Assembly: GCA_015501595.1 (NCBI GenBank)
Contig: JADNRX010000027.1
Span: forward strand, 124,001 to 188,000
Reading direction: 5' to 3'
Length of the DNA stretch: 64,000 nucleotides
Origin: Hymenopellis radicata
Lineage: Eukaryota > Basidiomycota > Agaricomycetes > Agaricales > Physalacriaceae
This document shows positions 22,386-31,904 of this stretch, piece by piece (the first letter of the stretch is position 1; each line of letters opens with the position of its first letter). The notes under the pieces are model-generated. The model had not been told where the DNA came from and did no database searches. It worked only from the letters and a program-made list of their open reading frames with translations. Made by a program: the position numbers and the translations under genes.

Positions 22386-24814
22386 TCATAGTCGCGAATC
22401 CATCGGCATATCCCTAAGAGCCTGTCGTACACCCAAATCACTCAAAACATCCTCAGCTCCGCCCAGTAACGCATCGAAAGGTACTGTACGGTGATACTAG
22501 TGACACATGAGAAGAGAGGGGGTAAAAGCCATTGAAGGACGCACATGCTCAATCATCTTGCCCATACCAGACTGCGTGATACCGCGCCCTCCAAATATTT
22601 GAACAGCGTCTCTCGCCGTATCTTGGGCGCATGATGTCGAGTAGCTCTTCAAGAACGCAATTTGTCTGGCGGGAAATCAATGCCAATGACAGAGGAAGAC
22701 CGAAGAGTGTTTACCCAGCTAGTTTAGTCGATTGCTGTCTGTACGACTGGAGGCGCGACTGAGACTCTAGAAGTGAAGGTAGAAGAAACGAACGCACCAT
22801 GTTGCACATCTGATACGTGATATTCTCGAGCCAGCTTTGTACGCCTGACATCCCAGTAAGCTTAACCTCGTGTCACCAACCGTCGTCGAAACTCACTCTC
22901 GCATCTCGATATCATGGCGGCGATTCTGTTCCGGATGACGGCCTGTGCGTTTAAGGGCTTTCCAAACGCCTTCCGTTGCGAAGTCCATCTGTAGCTACAT
23001 CAGCATTTGGCTTCAACTCATTGTGCCGAAATTCCCACTGAAGGCAGGCCTCGGCTGAGCGAACGTCAGGGCAACTCTATCGAGGAGCAAATGCAACTTA
23101 CTAGCACTCCGTTGGCTGCGCGCAGAAGTGCAACACATTACCCATCGTTCATGATTGAAGTTGCTGAAAAGGATAAAGCTTTAACACGTTTCCCAGAAGA
23201 CAAACAACGTTTGACCGACCTGAGCATAACGAAAATGCCGCCCCCTTCTTCACCGAGCGTGTTCCCCACTGGCACTTTGACATTGTCAAATGTAACAAAG
23301 GCAGTCCCGGCGGCGCTGGAATAGCTTGTCTTGATGGGACGCGTCTCGACGCCTTCGCCACGTTCGACAAGTATAACTGTAAAGCCATCTTCGGTCTTAC
23401 ATCCGACGGTGAAGTAGTCGGCAAAACTAACGCATGGTCAGGAGGATAGTATGAGGACGAAGATAGACTCACGTTGCGTTGGTGATCCATTTCTTCGTAC
23501 CTTCAATAATAGTCGCGTAAGGTGCAATGTGAGAAGAGCTGAAGACCGAACATGCCGTTAATAATCCAGTGCTTGCCGTCGTCGGTTTTAACTGCGGTCG
23601 TCTGCAAACCGAACACATCGCTGCCCGCCTGAGCCTCTGATACGGCGAGACAGATGAACTTCTTGGCGGCGAAAATATCAGGTACGAGTTTCGCTTTAAG
23701 TTCTTCGCTTCCAAAATTGAGAACGGGAGGTAAACCGATGACAGTTCCACTCATAAGACCTTTGCAACGATGTTAATGGAAACGGTAAGATGAAAGTCTT
23801 CAAGAGTGGCGCACCATCACCGTAACCGCGAGCCTTACAGCGAGCAACTTCTTGAGTGATAATCAACTATTAAGAGAACAATGTTTGAGAGGCAATTGAA
23901 AGAAGCGGTAAAGAGACATGCCTCGTGGAAATAGTCGAACTCCTCCGGTTTTACTAGACCGTTCATGAGTTTACGACCTTTTAGATGCTTCCCAGGGCCC
24001 AATCGCATAGCATGTAACTCGAGTTCTCTAAGAGTAGCGTTAAGGTTTATGTATGTGCCGAGGACCAGAACTAGCACATACGCCATCTTGTCGAGCACGG
24101 ATTGAGAAGGTCGTTTACCATCGTCTTCATGTATCTGACACAGGTTCAGATCACTGGATTAACGCTGAGGGATGGGAAGGTACCATTGCATCGGGTGTGA
24201 CGAATTCATCAACGAATTTGCGGAGCTCCTGTTGGAACTGCCTATGGTTCTGAAGAAGGATCAGTAGACGCGTTTGTGGTGATGTAAGAGCAGCAGACTT
24301 CGGTGAAGTATGGGCTGTGGTAGCCGGGTGATAGCCAAGTTGGCTCCGCATATGGGACATCGCTGATTGCCCCGAAACTATGGGCGCGTATGGAGGGCTC
24401 CTCGCCTGCGATGACGCCGACTTGTAAGCGCTGATATTGGGGCTTGTCAAGCACTTCCATGAGATGGAGGCCAAAGAACGCCTCTGTCGCATCCTGACCA
24501 GCTTTTGCACTGGTATCAGCAAAATTTCCGCGTTGTAAGCGCCGAAAACGCACCGACTTCCTCGTCGAGCAAAACAGCAGCACCACCCGGGTGCATGTCC
24601 TTGAAACGCGTCAAGTTGTAAACCTTGGCGTTGATAACGACCCACTAAGTCATACAGTCAACACTTGTAGAAGGTTGTAAATATGAGTGAACGCACTAAA
24701 TCATCAACTTTGTTGTGCTGCCCAGAACATCAGTTGACTGTTCTTGGTGTTGCGCTGAGCGCTTACCGTAGCTACTTCGTCCTTGGTAAACTGCTTGAGA
24801 TTATTGGTCGCCAT
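22386..24814 (-). CDS. Cytochrome b5 - acyl-CoA dehydrogenase fusion, likely peroxisomal
   Basis: The start is MATNNLKQFTKDEVAT (24767-24814), then a 21-nt exon HNKVDDL (24697-24717), then WVVINAKVYNLTRFKDMHPG. This gives a cytochrome b5 heme domain with the HPGG ligand motif and a second conserved His in the GLH region. The acyl-CoA dehydrogenase part follows: FVDEFVTPDAM, DDGKRPSQSVLDKMAE, EEFDYFHELIITQEVAR, GLPPVLNFGSEELKAK, CLAVSEAQAGSD, the KKWITNAT region, SNFNHERWVM, QRKAFGKPLNAQAVIRNR, DAVQIFGGRGITQSGMG and a C-terminal MPMDSRL. The terminal SRL fits a type 1 peroxisomal signal. The flavoenzyme would oxidise acyl-CoA, with the b5 domain as electron partner. Two introns (after FHE and inside the codon before TKKW) only fit as GC-AG introns. 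All frames join without stops. Confidence 0.85.
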
Positions 24815-25580
24815 TGGGAGGATGATGACGGTAGGTTGAAGAGTTGCACCATGCTTTATGTGGGGCAAGTATAACGACCGACGCACCCACGGACAGACAA
24901 CACGATCAGAATGTGATTCTCGCTGTCTGATTGGCGGTCGGCTCGGTCCGAGGCATATCCGGAACCGCAAGCTCGTACAACGCTTGGTGGGACAGAAATC
25001 GACCAACTGAACAGTTGGAATCCAATAAAGCTGACATACTCTGATAATACACGTACAGAACGCGTTCTTTGTCGGAAATGAGGCTCTTAATTACGGGTGT
25101 GCTTGACTCAGGACTGTGATGCTAGCAAATTCAAGCTGGAAACCTTCAGAAGACTGGTACTGGAACGGTCTTGAGCACCTTCTCACACAATGGTTGAACA
25201 AGTACGGACGGCGCGCTGGCGTCTGTGAAGCCCAAGCTGGTCCAAAGTATGTCTCGATCCGGTAGCAAGCGCCCTGCCATTTGGACAATACAAAGGCAGG
25301 AACATCCAAACCGAACTACCGAACGATAGGATATCGAAGCCGGGAGAAGGTATGCTACGTATGGCGCAGATGTGCAGGATGTGGCACAACGGCAGAAGAT
25401 TATCCTGGAACGGGCAAAGAGTCGAGCACAGACACCGTAAGATTGTCCGAACGACTGAAAAACTCTACCTTCGGTACCGGCCGCACATCTCCCAAAATCG
25501 GATCGTAGGCTCTTGCAAGTTGGTACACCCGTTCACGCTAATATGATGCGAGTACTCAGTTATCCTAGAAGCACGTCCAA
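24815..25580 (-). other. Unresolved minus-strand coding-like stretch
   Basis: Minus-strand pieces with protein-like character occur: ARAYDPILGDVRPVPKVEFF near 25500, FVLSKWQGACYRIETYFGPA near 25290, VIKSLISDKERVLYVYYQ near 25085 and ALYELAVPDMPRTEPTANQ near 24970, the last ending at a stop. They sit in different frames and I cannot join them with credible splice sites. It may be a decayed gene or a spliced gene of a family I do not recognise, ending just upstream of the acyl-CoA dehydrogenase start. Confidence 0.3.
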
Positions 25581-26481
25581 ATGGAGTCATTTCATGTTGG
25601 AATAGCCCTTATCTGGAACGCGGTGTTCGCGCGCGCGCCATCTACGTTTCTACAAAATGAGTTCTCAGTCAAGATGACAGCGGAAAAGAAGAGTATAGCC
25701 AGATTCCAGGAGGCGATGGTAATGAACTTCTCTCATCATCTGTCCGGCCATCTCGCTTGCTTCGGGCGTCTAGATTCATTTTTCAATGAAACTTCATTGA
25801 AAGAAAGATCATGATGGAGACACGGAACAAAGAGGAGGTGCAAGCTGTCGCAAACAAACAAACCGATCGGCAACACGTCCTCTGTTGTTGTATATGTAGA
25901 TTTTCTTCTACTAATTACTACAGCATGGCATGCCAGGCTACCTCTATTCTTGCTGCTATCCCGCCACTTCTTCAAATGTATGCCTACGTCTGGCCTCCGC
26001 GCTAGGCTGCCTTTACGGACCGAGAGCTGCCTTACTGGCTAAGTATGCATATCTGGATTCCACTGTTGAAGCCTTTCGCGTTTCATGGCACATCTTGACA
26101 GTTCGACTTTCTATCATTGCTGTCTTCACATCACACGAAATATCTGAGACCGGCATCCGGAGGTGCATGTTCACCGCCGTGCGCTTCTTTTTGATTGTGG
26201 AAGCACCACCCCAGAATGAGAGACGATTAGCCCACCATGCGACACTACCGTGCTTATTTCGAGAAAGGCTCCGGTAACGAGAAGCCTGTGAGTTGTCCCA
26301 ACTCGTCTAATTGCAGGGTTTAACGTGACTCTTTTCATATTAGGCTGTCCAGTACGCGGCTTTGGAGCATCTCCATACATCTGACAAGCTTGATGTTTCC
26401 GTGGCCGAACATCACCCGATGTATTCGTTAGTGCTATAAAGGCGCCTGCACAATGCACAGATAGACATCAGCCTCGCCAGC
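25581..26481. promoter_or_regulatory. Intergenic region with TATA box of the M35 peptidase gene
   Basis: No gene is supported between 25581 and 26430. A clear TATA box (CTATAAAGG) lies at 26434-26442, about 45 bp before the ATG at 26482, and a pyrimidine-flanked leader follows. This supports 26482 as the natural start codon of the peptidase, which matters because that ATG is out of frame with the coding sequence. Confidence 0.5.
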
Positions 26482-27846
26482 ATGTTCTCTCCTCCGTGCG
26501 CTCTTTCTTGACCGTGTTCACTCTCTCTGCGATCACAGCTTCAGCTGCACCAGGTTTATCCCTCACTTTGTCTGGTAAGTCCTGCAGGCCAATACGACGA
26601 CATATGCTAACCACCGTGGATAGGTGTCGATTCGGTCGTCGATGTCGCGAATCTCGGCGTTTCCGCTACCCTCACCAATACCGGTGATGAGACTCTGAAG
26701 ATTCTCAACGAACCAACATCGCTGCTGTCGCTATACGCGACCAACAGTTTCGGCATTTCTAGCGCGTCAGGCGCTGCGCCCGCCTTCAACGGCATCAAGG
26801 TCAAATATGTACCGGAACAGGTCGCCGCCAAGAACTCGGATTCTTCGTTCACGGTGCTAGCGCCCGGTGCTTCCGTCACCATTGATCACAATCGTGTGTT
26901 CACATAATCCGACAGGTAGCGTTATATCACTGAAGCGTGATTCTTTAGTGGGCGACGCGTACAACTTCTCGCGGTCTGGCGAGTCTGCCTACACCATCTC
27001 TCCCAACGCCCTCTTCACCGTCGTTGACGAAAGTGGCGCATTGTCCATCATCAAAGCGACGACATCGACCCACACCGCTAAGGTTTCTGGACAGCTCTCT
27101 GTCGCGCACCGCTCCAACTTGAGGAAACGCATCGACTACAATGGGTGCAGCAGTGACCAGCAAGCTACCTTGGTAGAGGCCGCAGCAGCCGCCCAGACAT
27201 ATGCCGAAGAATCATCTTCGTAAGTCCTTGCATCTAACCTTTTTTCCGCCAATATATTCATCGATCTACGCCAGGTATCTCAATTCCAACACCGCATCGA
27301 CCGACCGATATGTCACCTGGTTTGGAGAGTTCACTGACAGTCGCCATAGCACTGTTGCCAAACACTATTCCAACATGCTTGACCACCCATATGCTGATTA
27401 CACATACGACTGTACATGCGCGGACAGCGATGTCTATGCGTATGTCTACCCCGAGGAGTACGTCCCTCCATGTCCTTGTCAAGCTGTACGCTGATGATTT
27501 GGTCAGCTTCGGGACCATCTAGTACGGCTGTCTATATCACTGCGAACTGCTACAGCAACTGACTCTTATTTAGTCTTTGCAATGTCTTTTGGCAGACCAC
27601 AACCAAGGGTACGGACTCTCGGGTACGGCTGTCTATATTACTGCGAATTGCTACAGCAACTGACTCTTATTATAGGGCGGTACACTTATCCACGAGTCGT
27701 CGCACTTCACTATCATCGGTGGAACGGATGATCATGTATACGGACAGTCTGGCGCCAAGAGTCTGGCCAAGAGTGACCCGGTCAGTGCCATCGACAATGC
27801 TGATAGCCATGAGTACTTTGCTGAGAACAACCCGGCTGAGAATTAG
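26482..27846 (+). CDS. Deuterolysin-type (M35) peptidyl-Lys metalloendopeptidase, frameshift at start
   Basis: Exons: 26482-26574, 26624-26893, 26949-27219, 27275-27457, a 15-nt exon 27507-27521, a 50-nt exon 27574-27623, and 27676-27846. A signal peptide (VRSFLTVFTLSAITASA) and propeptide precede the mature domain, which starts near YNGCSSDQQATLVEAAAAAQ. It contains the zinc motif HESSHF and the M35 second motif GGTDDHVYG, with FGTIYLCNVFW upstream. Family members are secreted zinc endopeptidases; the close similarity to the Grifola Lys-specific enzyme suggests cleavage before Lys. The only suitable ATG (26482) gives MFSPPCALS then a stop, and one extra base would bring it into frame with the signal peptide. 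This is either a real inactivating deletion or a sequence error. The introns at 27522-27573 and 27624-27675 are nearly identical. Confidence 0.85.
27522..27675 (+). repeat. Two near-identical introns flanking a 50-nt exon
   Basis: Introns 27522-27573 and 27624-27675 both start GTACGGCTGTCTATAT and share almost all their roughly 52 bases, differing at only a few positions. The exon between them (27574-27623) and the 15-nt exon before the first are needed to complete the conserved FGTIYLC...TDSRGGTL segment, so both are genuine introns. Confidence 0.88.
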
Positions 27847-28124
27847 TTAAATAGCTTGACAGGTGTATCTGATATTTATTGTCTGTCGCTTATCTATGCT
27901 TGGACATGTACCAATCTTATAAGGAAATGCTTTACAATGCAGACGAGGAGAGCCGAGTCGTAGAGGATAAACTAGTACGTTGACGTTGAAGGTGCTTGCC
28001 TTTTTTGGCACTTTCATCACCGGCCCGTTATTGCCGTCCAACTTTGTTTCTTACCACCAACCACCTTTCGTTAGTCACGCGTTCTACGCACTGTTATAGC
28101 TCACTGAACTATATTTCAGGCTTG
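27847..28124. other. Intergenic region between peptidase and F-box-like gene
   Basis: This is a short spacer. An upstream in-frame extension of the next gene exists (from 27996), but the first ATG at the head of the conserved part is 28125. Confidence 0.35.
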
Positions 28125-29697
28125 ATGCAAGGAAAACCACCTGGGCGCGTCGCCACCCTACCACAGGAAATCATCGATGCTATAATCGATCAAGTGGCTC
28201 CTCCCAGGCAGCTGGAGTACATTCGCAGCTCAAACACGCCTTCTCTGCGCGCGTGTGCTCTTGTTTCAAAATCTTTTCTTCCGAGGTCACAGAAAAACAT
28301 TTTCCGCCAAATCATCCTCTGTCCGCCTGCCGAAGGTCGCACGACTGGCAGGAACACGCCCGACAGGCTTCACGCCGTCATACAATCCTCTCCGTGGCTT
28401 TCATCATCCGTCGAATCTGTCGTGATTGCATGTGTTGACGGCACGATCCTCGCTAATACACCTGGCGTGTATGTGGATCCGGAGTCATTTCAGAAGGATC
28501 CCGAAGTCTGGCTCTTGCATAAAAATCACTGTCAGTTACTCCCCCTTCAAGTTCTTTTCGACTCTTTCACGAGCCTCAATTCCTTTTCATTGGCCAGCAC
28601 TTTTTTCGCTTCCCATCTGCTGTACACCGCGGAAATCTCGTTTTATGCTCGCCTATGTCGCGGACATCGCATCGAGACCGTCAGGTTCCTTGGTGTCTTC
28701 GTAGGCAATCGGAGACAGGTCACCAAAATACTCTTGCTGTTTCCGGATTTGAAGACTTTGTACACGATTTCTAAGGTTTCTAGTACATCGACGGACGACG
28801 ACGAAGTGTTGCAACATGATGATATTGCCGGCGGCACCACGCTTTTTGAAGAGTGCTTGGATGACTCTCCCGACGACGTAGACGATTCAAGTCATCATCT
28901 CTGTTCCCTTGGCCACTTGCATCTAGCTTCTGACCACGCGGCGGAGCTGGAAGGCCTTGTCAACCGGCCATTTCCTCTTCAACTTGATCGACTTCATTCC
29001 GTGCACCTAGCGGCGTCAAAGGATATGGAAGCGCCCGCTGGGTTCCTCCGTAATGTTGCGCGGTTGATTGAAGCGGCACGCTCCTTGGTTCACTTGACGT
29101 TGGATCTCATGGAAGCCCCAGATCTTTCCTTGGGTTATGTAGACATGTGAGCCCATATAAGAGGCGCCGCTTCTGGCTAACGGACACTATAGGCCTGTTC
29201 TCCCTCTCCATCGTCTCACGACGGTGACGCTGTGGATACAATCAGGTCTCTTCAACGATAATACTCTCTTATATTCACCTTCGCCCGTGAATACGTGTTT
29301 GTTCTATGTCAGGTCCCTCTCCACCTCCCCGGCGTATCCGTCTTGCCTTGAGGATGTCTCTATCGCGATTCGCGCGTCTCGTGATGCCATGTCTGGCCAC
29401 GAACTTGTCGGGTGGGAGGACTTTGCCGATGCTCTACTGAGACCCGAGTTCCCTCGCATGCGACGTGTGTCGTTTACAGTACGCTCCCAGACTTGGGAGG
29501 AAGTTTATAGTGTAACGCCCGAGAGCCATGCTGCTTACTTCTTGGCGTCTAGGGCATCCGATTCGCTCATTACGCTCACTGGTGAACTTTCTATTGTCAT
29601 TAAGAGTATCATGTCTGAGGATTACTGGCAAGTTTCGCATAGCGTCCTCTCATGTGGTTGTTATCTGATATTTCATCTAGATTGACAGTTGACGGCG
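28125..29697 (+). CDS. F-box-like protein of the basidiomycete type
   Basis: The protein starts MQGKPPGRVATLPQEIID. The segment LPQEIIDAIIDQVAP followed by LRACALVSKSFLPRSQKNIF is the standard basidiomycete F-box-like opening (LPxEIxDxIID ... LxxCaLVskxwxxrsr). Exon 1 ends at 29146 and exon 2 starts at 29193 (46-nt intron, codon split as AT/G), reading MPVLPLHRLTTVTLWIQ onward. The C-terminus is either FHLD ending at 29685 without further splicing or, after an intron at about 29639-29684, a few residues ending by 29697. The middle has leucine-rich spacing (LCSLGHLHLAS, LVHLTLDLME) but no strict repeats. F-box proteins recruit substrates to SCF ubiquitin ligases; the substrate is unknown, and the large basidiomycete paralog families are poorly characterised. 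Confidence 0.62.
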
Positions 29698-30040
29698 CGC
29701 GCGGGATGGGAATGTTTCTTCTATGCATTTAGCGTAAAGCACAAGGCTATTCGAACAACATGTCCCAACACTCAGGCCGCTTTTACTTCTGGGCGACAGA
29801 TAGTTATGACCCCTCAAAACGCCACAATGTGGCATCGAGCATTTACAAGCATCTGAGATGCAGGTCTGCTACGAGGTTGGCCATCAGAAACTATTTATAT
29901 TTAATTGGTCTGAGGGAAGCCATTATAGTTCATGGAATGCCATTGCGTCGCTAACGTGCCTAGCGTTGAACCAAGAAGGCAAAAATATGGGTATGATTGC
30001 ATGTAGTCACTACAGGATATATGAAGTGCACGTTAAACTG
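29698..30040. other. Intergenic, nothing supported
   Basis: This is a convergent spacer between the F-box-like gene (plus) and the small membrane-protein gene (minus). No gene or repeat was seen. Confidence 0.35.
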
Positions 30041-30874
30041 TCACGACAACACCTTTCGACATGCGCGCACAATCTTTTTGCCCGTCTTCGCAGGTCTGAA
30101 GGTCTTCTTCTTCAACGCCAGTTCTTCAGTATGCACCAGTTCCGACTCTACATTCGTCTCTTCCATAGTGATGCACTCCTCCGGGACAAGAGAACACAAC
30201 TTCTTAACGAGCGGCAAGGATTCCGGAACAAACTCCTCAGCGACAAAAAGGGTCATGTCCGCCTCGCCCCGTCTCGCCTTCTTTAAAACCGTCTTCATTT
30301 GCATGGTAGTGACCCGAGGGAAGTACGAGTCAGACGCTGGTGAGAAAGGCGATGTGGTCGATGTGGTAAATGGAGAGGAAACGACGTCCGACATCCTGCG
30401 GGCCAAGGGGCGTATCTCCTTCTTGGTCGTCTGCACCAACTTGACGAATGGCTCGCCAAGGGAAGCTGAAGTGGTAATGAGGATACGTACGTTCGGGAAA
30501 TAGAGGTAGACTTACCAACTGAAGGTCTGCATTTGGATTTAGGTTTAATGACTTCGGGTTCAACCAGAGTGGAGACCGAGTCGCTTGTGATATCCGCTGT
30601 CTCCGTGGCCACTGTGGATACGGACGAGCGCCACGAACGGGCTCGACTAACAGTGGCTTGCGCTATGCGCCGATACTCCGGTGCACGAAGGGATAGAGAC
30701 GGATAGAGCTTGCAGGCAAGTATAACGAAGAGGCTCTATATGATAGCACATTAAGAGCGTGAACACGACATCAGGAAGAACACATACCGTTACGACGCCG
30801 AAGAAGCTTTGCATGACACCAAGCGTGAGCAAGGTGTAGGTGGATGAGGCAGAGTTAGTGATTTGAGAAGACAT
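30041..30874 (-). CDS. Small protein with one N-terminal membrane helix, unknown function
   Basis: Three exons (30788-30874, 30516-30735, 30041-30465) with introns of 52 and 50 nt keep one frame of 243 residues. It starts MSSQITNSASSTYTLLTLGV and has one hydrophobic segment of about 25 residues (LLTLGVMQSFFGVV ... SLFVILACKLYP). The rest is a soluble Ser/Thr-rich and Lys-rich part (VQTTKKEIRPLARRM, VLKKARRGEADMTLF) with a basic C-terminus (KKIVRACRKVLS). I do not recognise a family. Clean splice sites and absence of stops support a real gene. Confidence 0.62.
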
Positions 30875-31415
30875 GATGATGATAGTTGACTATTGGAAGG
30901 GTTCATGGCTAGCAAGGAGGACTTTATACCCTCAATTGAGACAGTCTGTCGGTGTTTTGATCGATGGAGCGGAAAGGAGCTACGCTTCTTTGTCTCGGTC
31001 TCTCCGAGTCGATCTGGACATCCTACTGGTAGTTGTATTCGCCATGCGTCTCGTAGCCCCGCTGATATGGTTGAGATGCTGTGGGTGACGAGCTGAAGAT
31101 AGCAGTCAGGACACATGGTATGAATCTAGTCAAACAAACTTGGACCCACCAACGTCGATATCGATCACCGGCGATCGCAACTCCGTGGATGCTTTCTCGT
31201 TAACGCCGGTGCAGTGCGAGCTTAGACACCGAGAAGATAGTCAACAAACCGAAACGTCATGATGTGTGAGTCGCACAGCAAAAAGAACCCACCGGCCCTT
31301 CGCTACTGTGCGGTGTCGTTTCCAAGTAATGTCTTGAGAACGGACACATTACCCGCCGTTCAGCAGAGATTATACAAAGGGTTAGGAAGCAGAAGAGGAG
31401 GAGGAGAAGACGTAC
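30875..31415. other. Intergenic, nothing supported
   Basis: This contains the promoter side of the small membrane-protein gene. Minus-strand reading downstream of the helicase fragment shows no continuation of the helicase (the expected ITELGYSCFYSHAKM segment is absent). Confidence 0.4.
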
Positions 31416-31600
31416 CTTCTTGGCCAGCAGTTCGACGCGATTGCTACTATTGCAGAAAATAATCCACTGCCGGTTGATTGAAGCTGAAAATGAATTGTTA
31501 GTGTCCGCCCCTCACCACGCACCTTGCTAAAGAGTGTGTTCAAATGATGGACCTTTTGCCTCTCCTCGACATAAGCATAGTACTGCGTAACACCGCGCCC
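31416..31600 (-). pseudogene. Truncated fragment of a Dhh1/DDX6-type DEAD-box helicase
   Basis: Minus strand 31600-31522 encodes [20 protein letters not shown] then NTLFSK, followed by an intron of about 37 nt and [20 protein letters not shown] ending at 31416. This is the start of the C-terminal RecA-like domain of Dhh1/DDX6 RNA helicases (family pattern [39 protein letters not shown]). A one-base loss where LQIN is expected puts the two parts out of frame, and neither the N-terminal helicase core nor later motifs are nearby. It is therefore a broken, isolated fragment copied from a housekeeping gene located elsewhere. Confidence 0.72.
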
Positions 31601-31904
31601 TAGTTTCCCCGTTCATTTAGTGAACTCCCCTCCATTGAAATCTCTGGCGAAGCCACACTCACTCACGATTATCATAACTCAAGCTGCCGCTTGTGAAACC
31701 AAACACCTCTAGTGTCTTCAAATTGACCATGACCAGCTATGCTACAACGGTAATCAGTAAAATAGTGAACGACGGAGTGAATAAATGCTGTCTATCTAGT
31801 TGATCTAATGTTAATGAATAAAATTGTCTGTGAATCTCAAATCTAGGTCATTCCCAATTTCCAAACGTGTTAGCCCCCCCAAAAAAAAACAAGAAAATGA
31901 AGAA

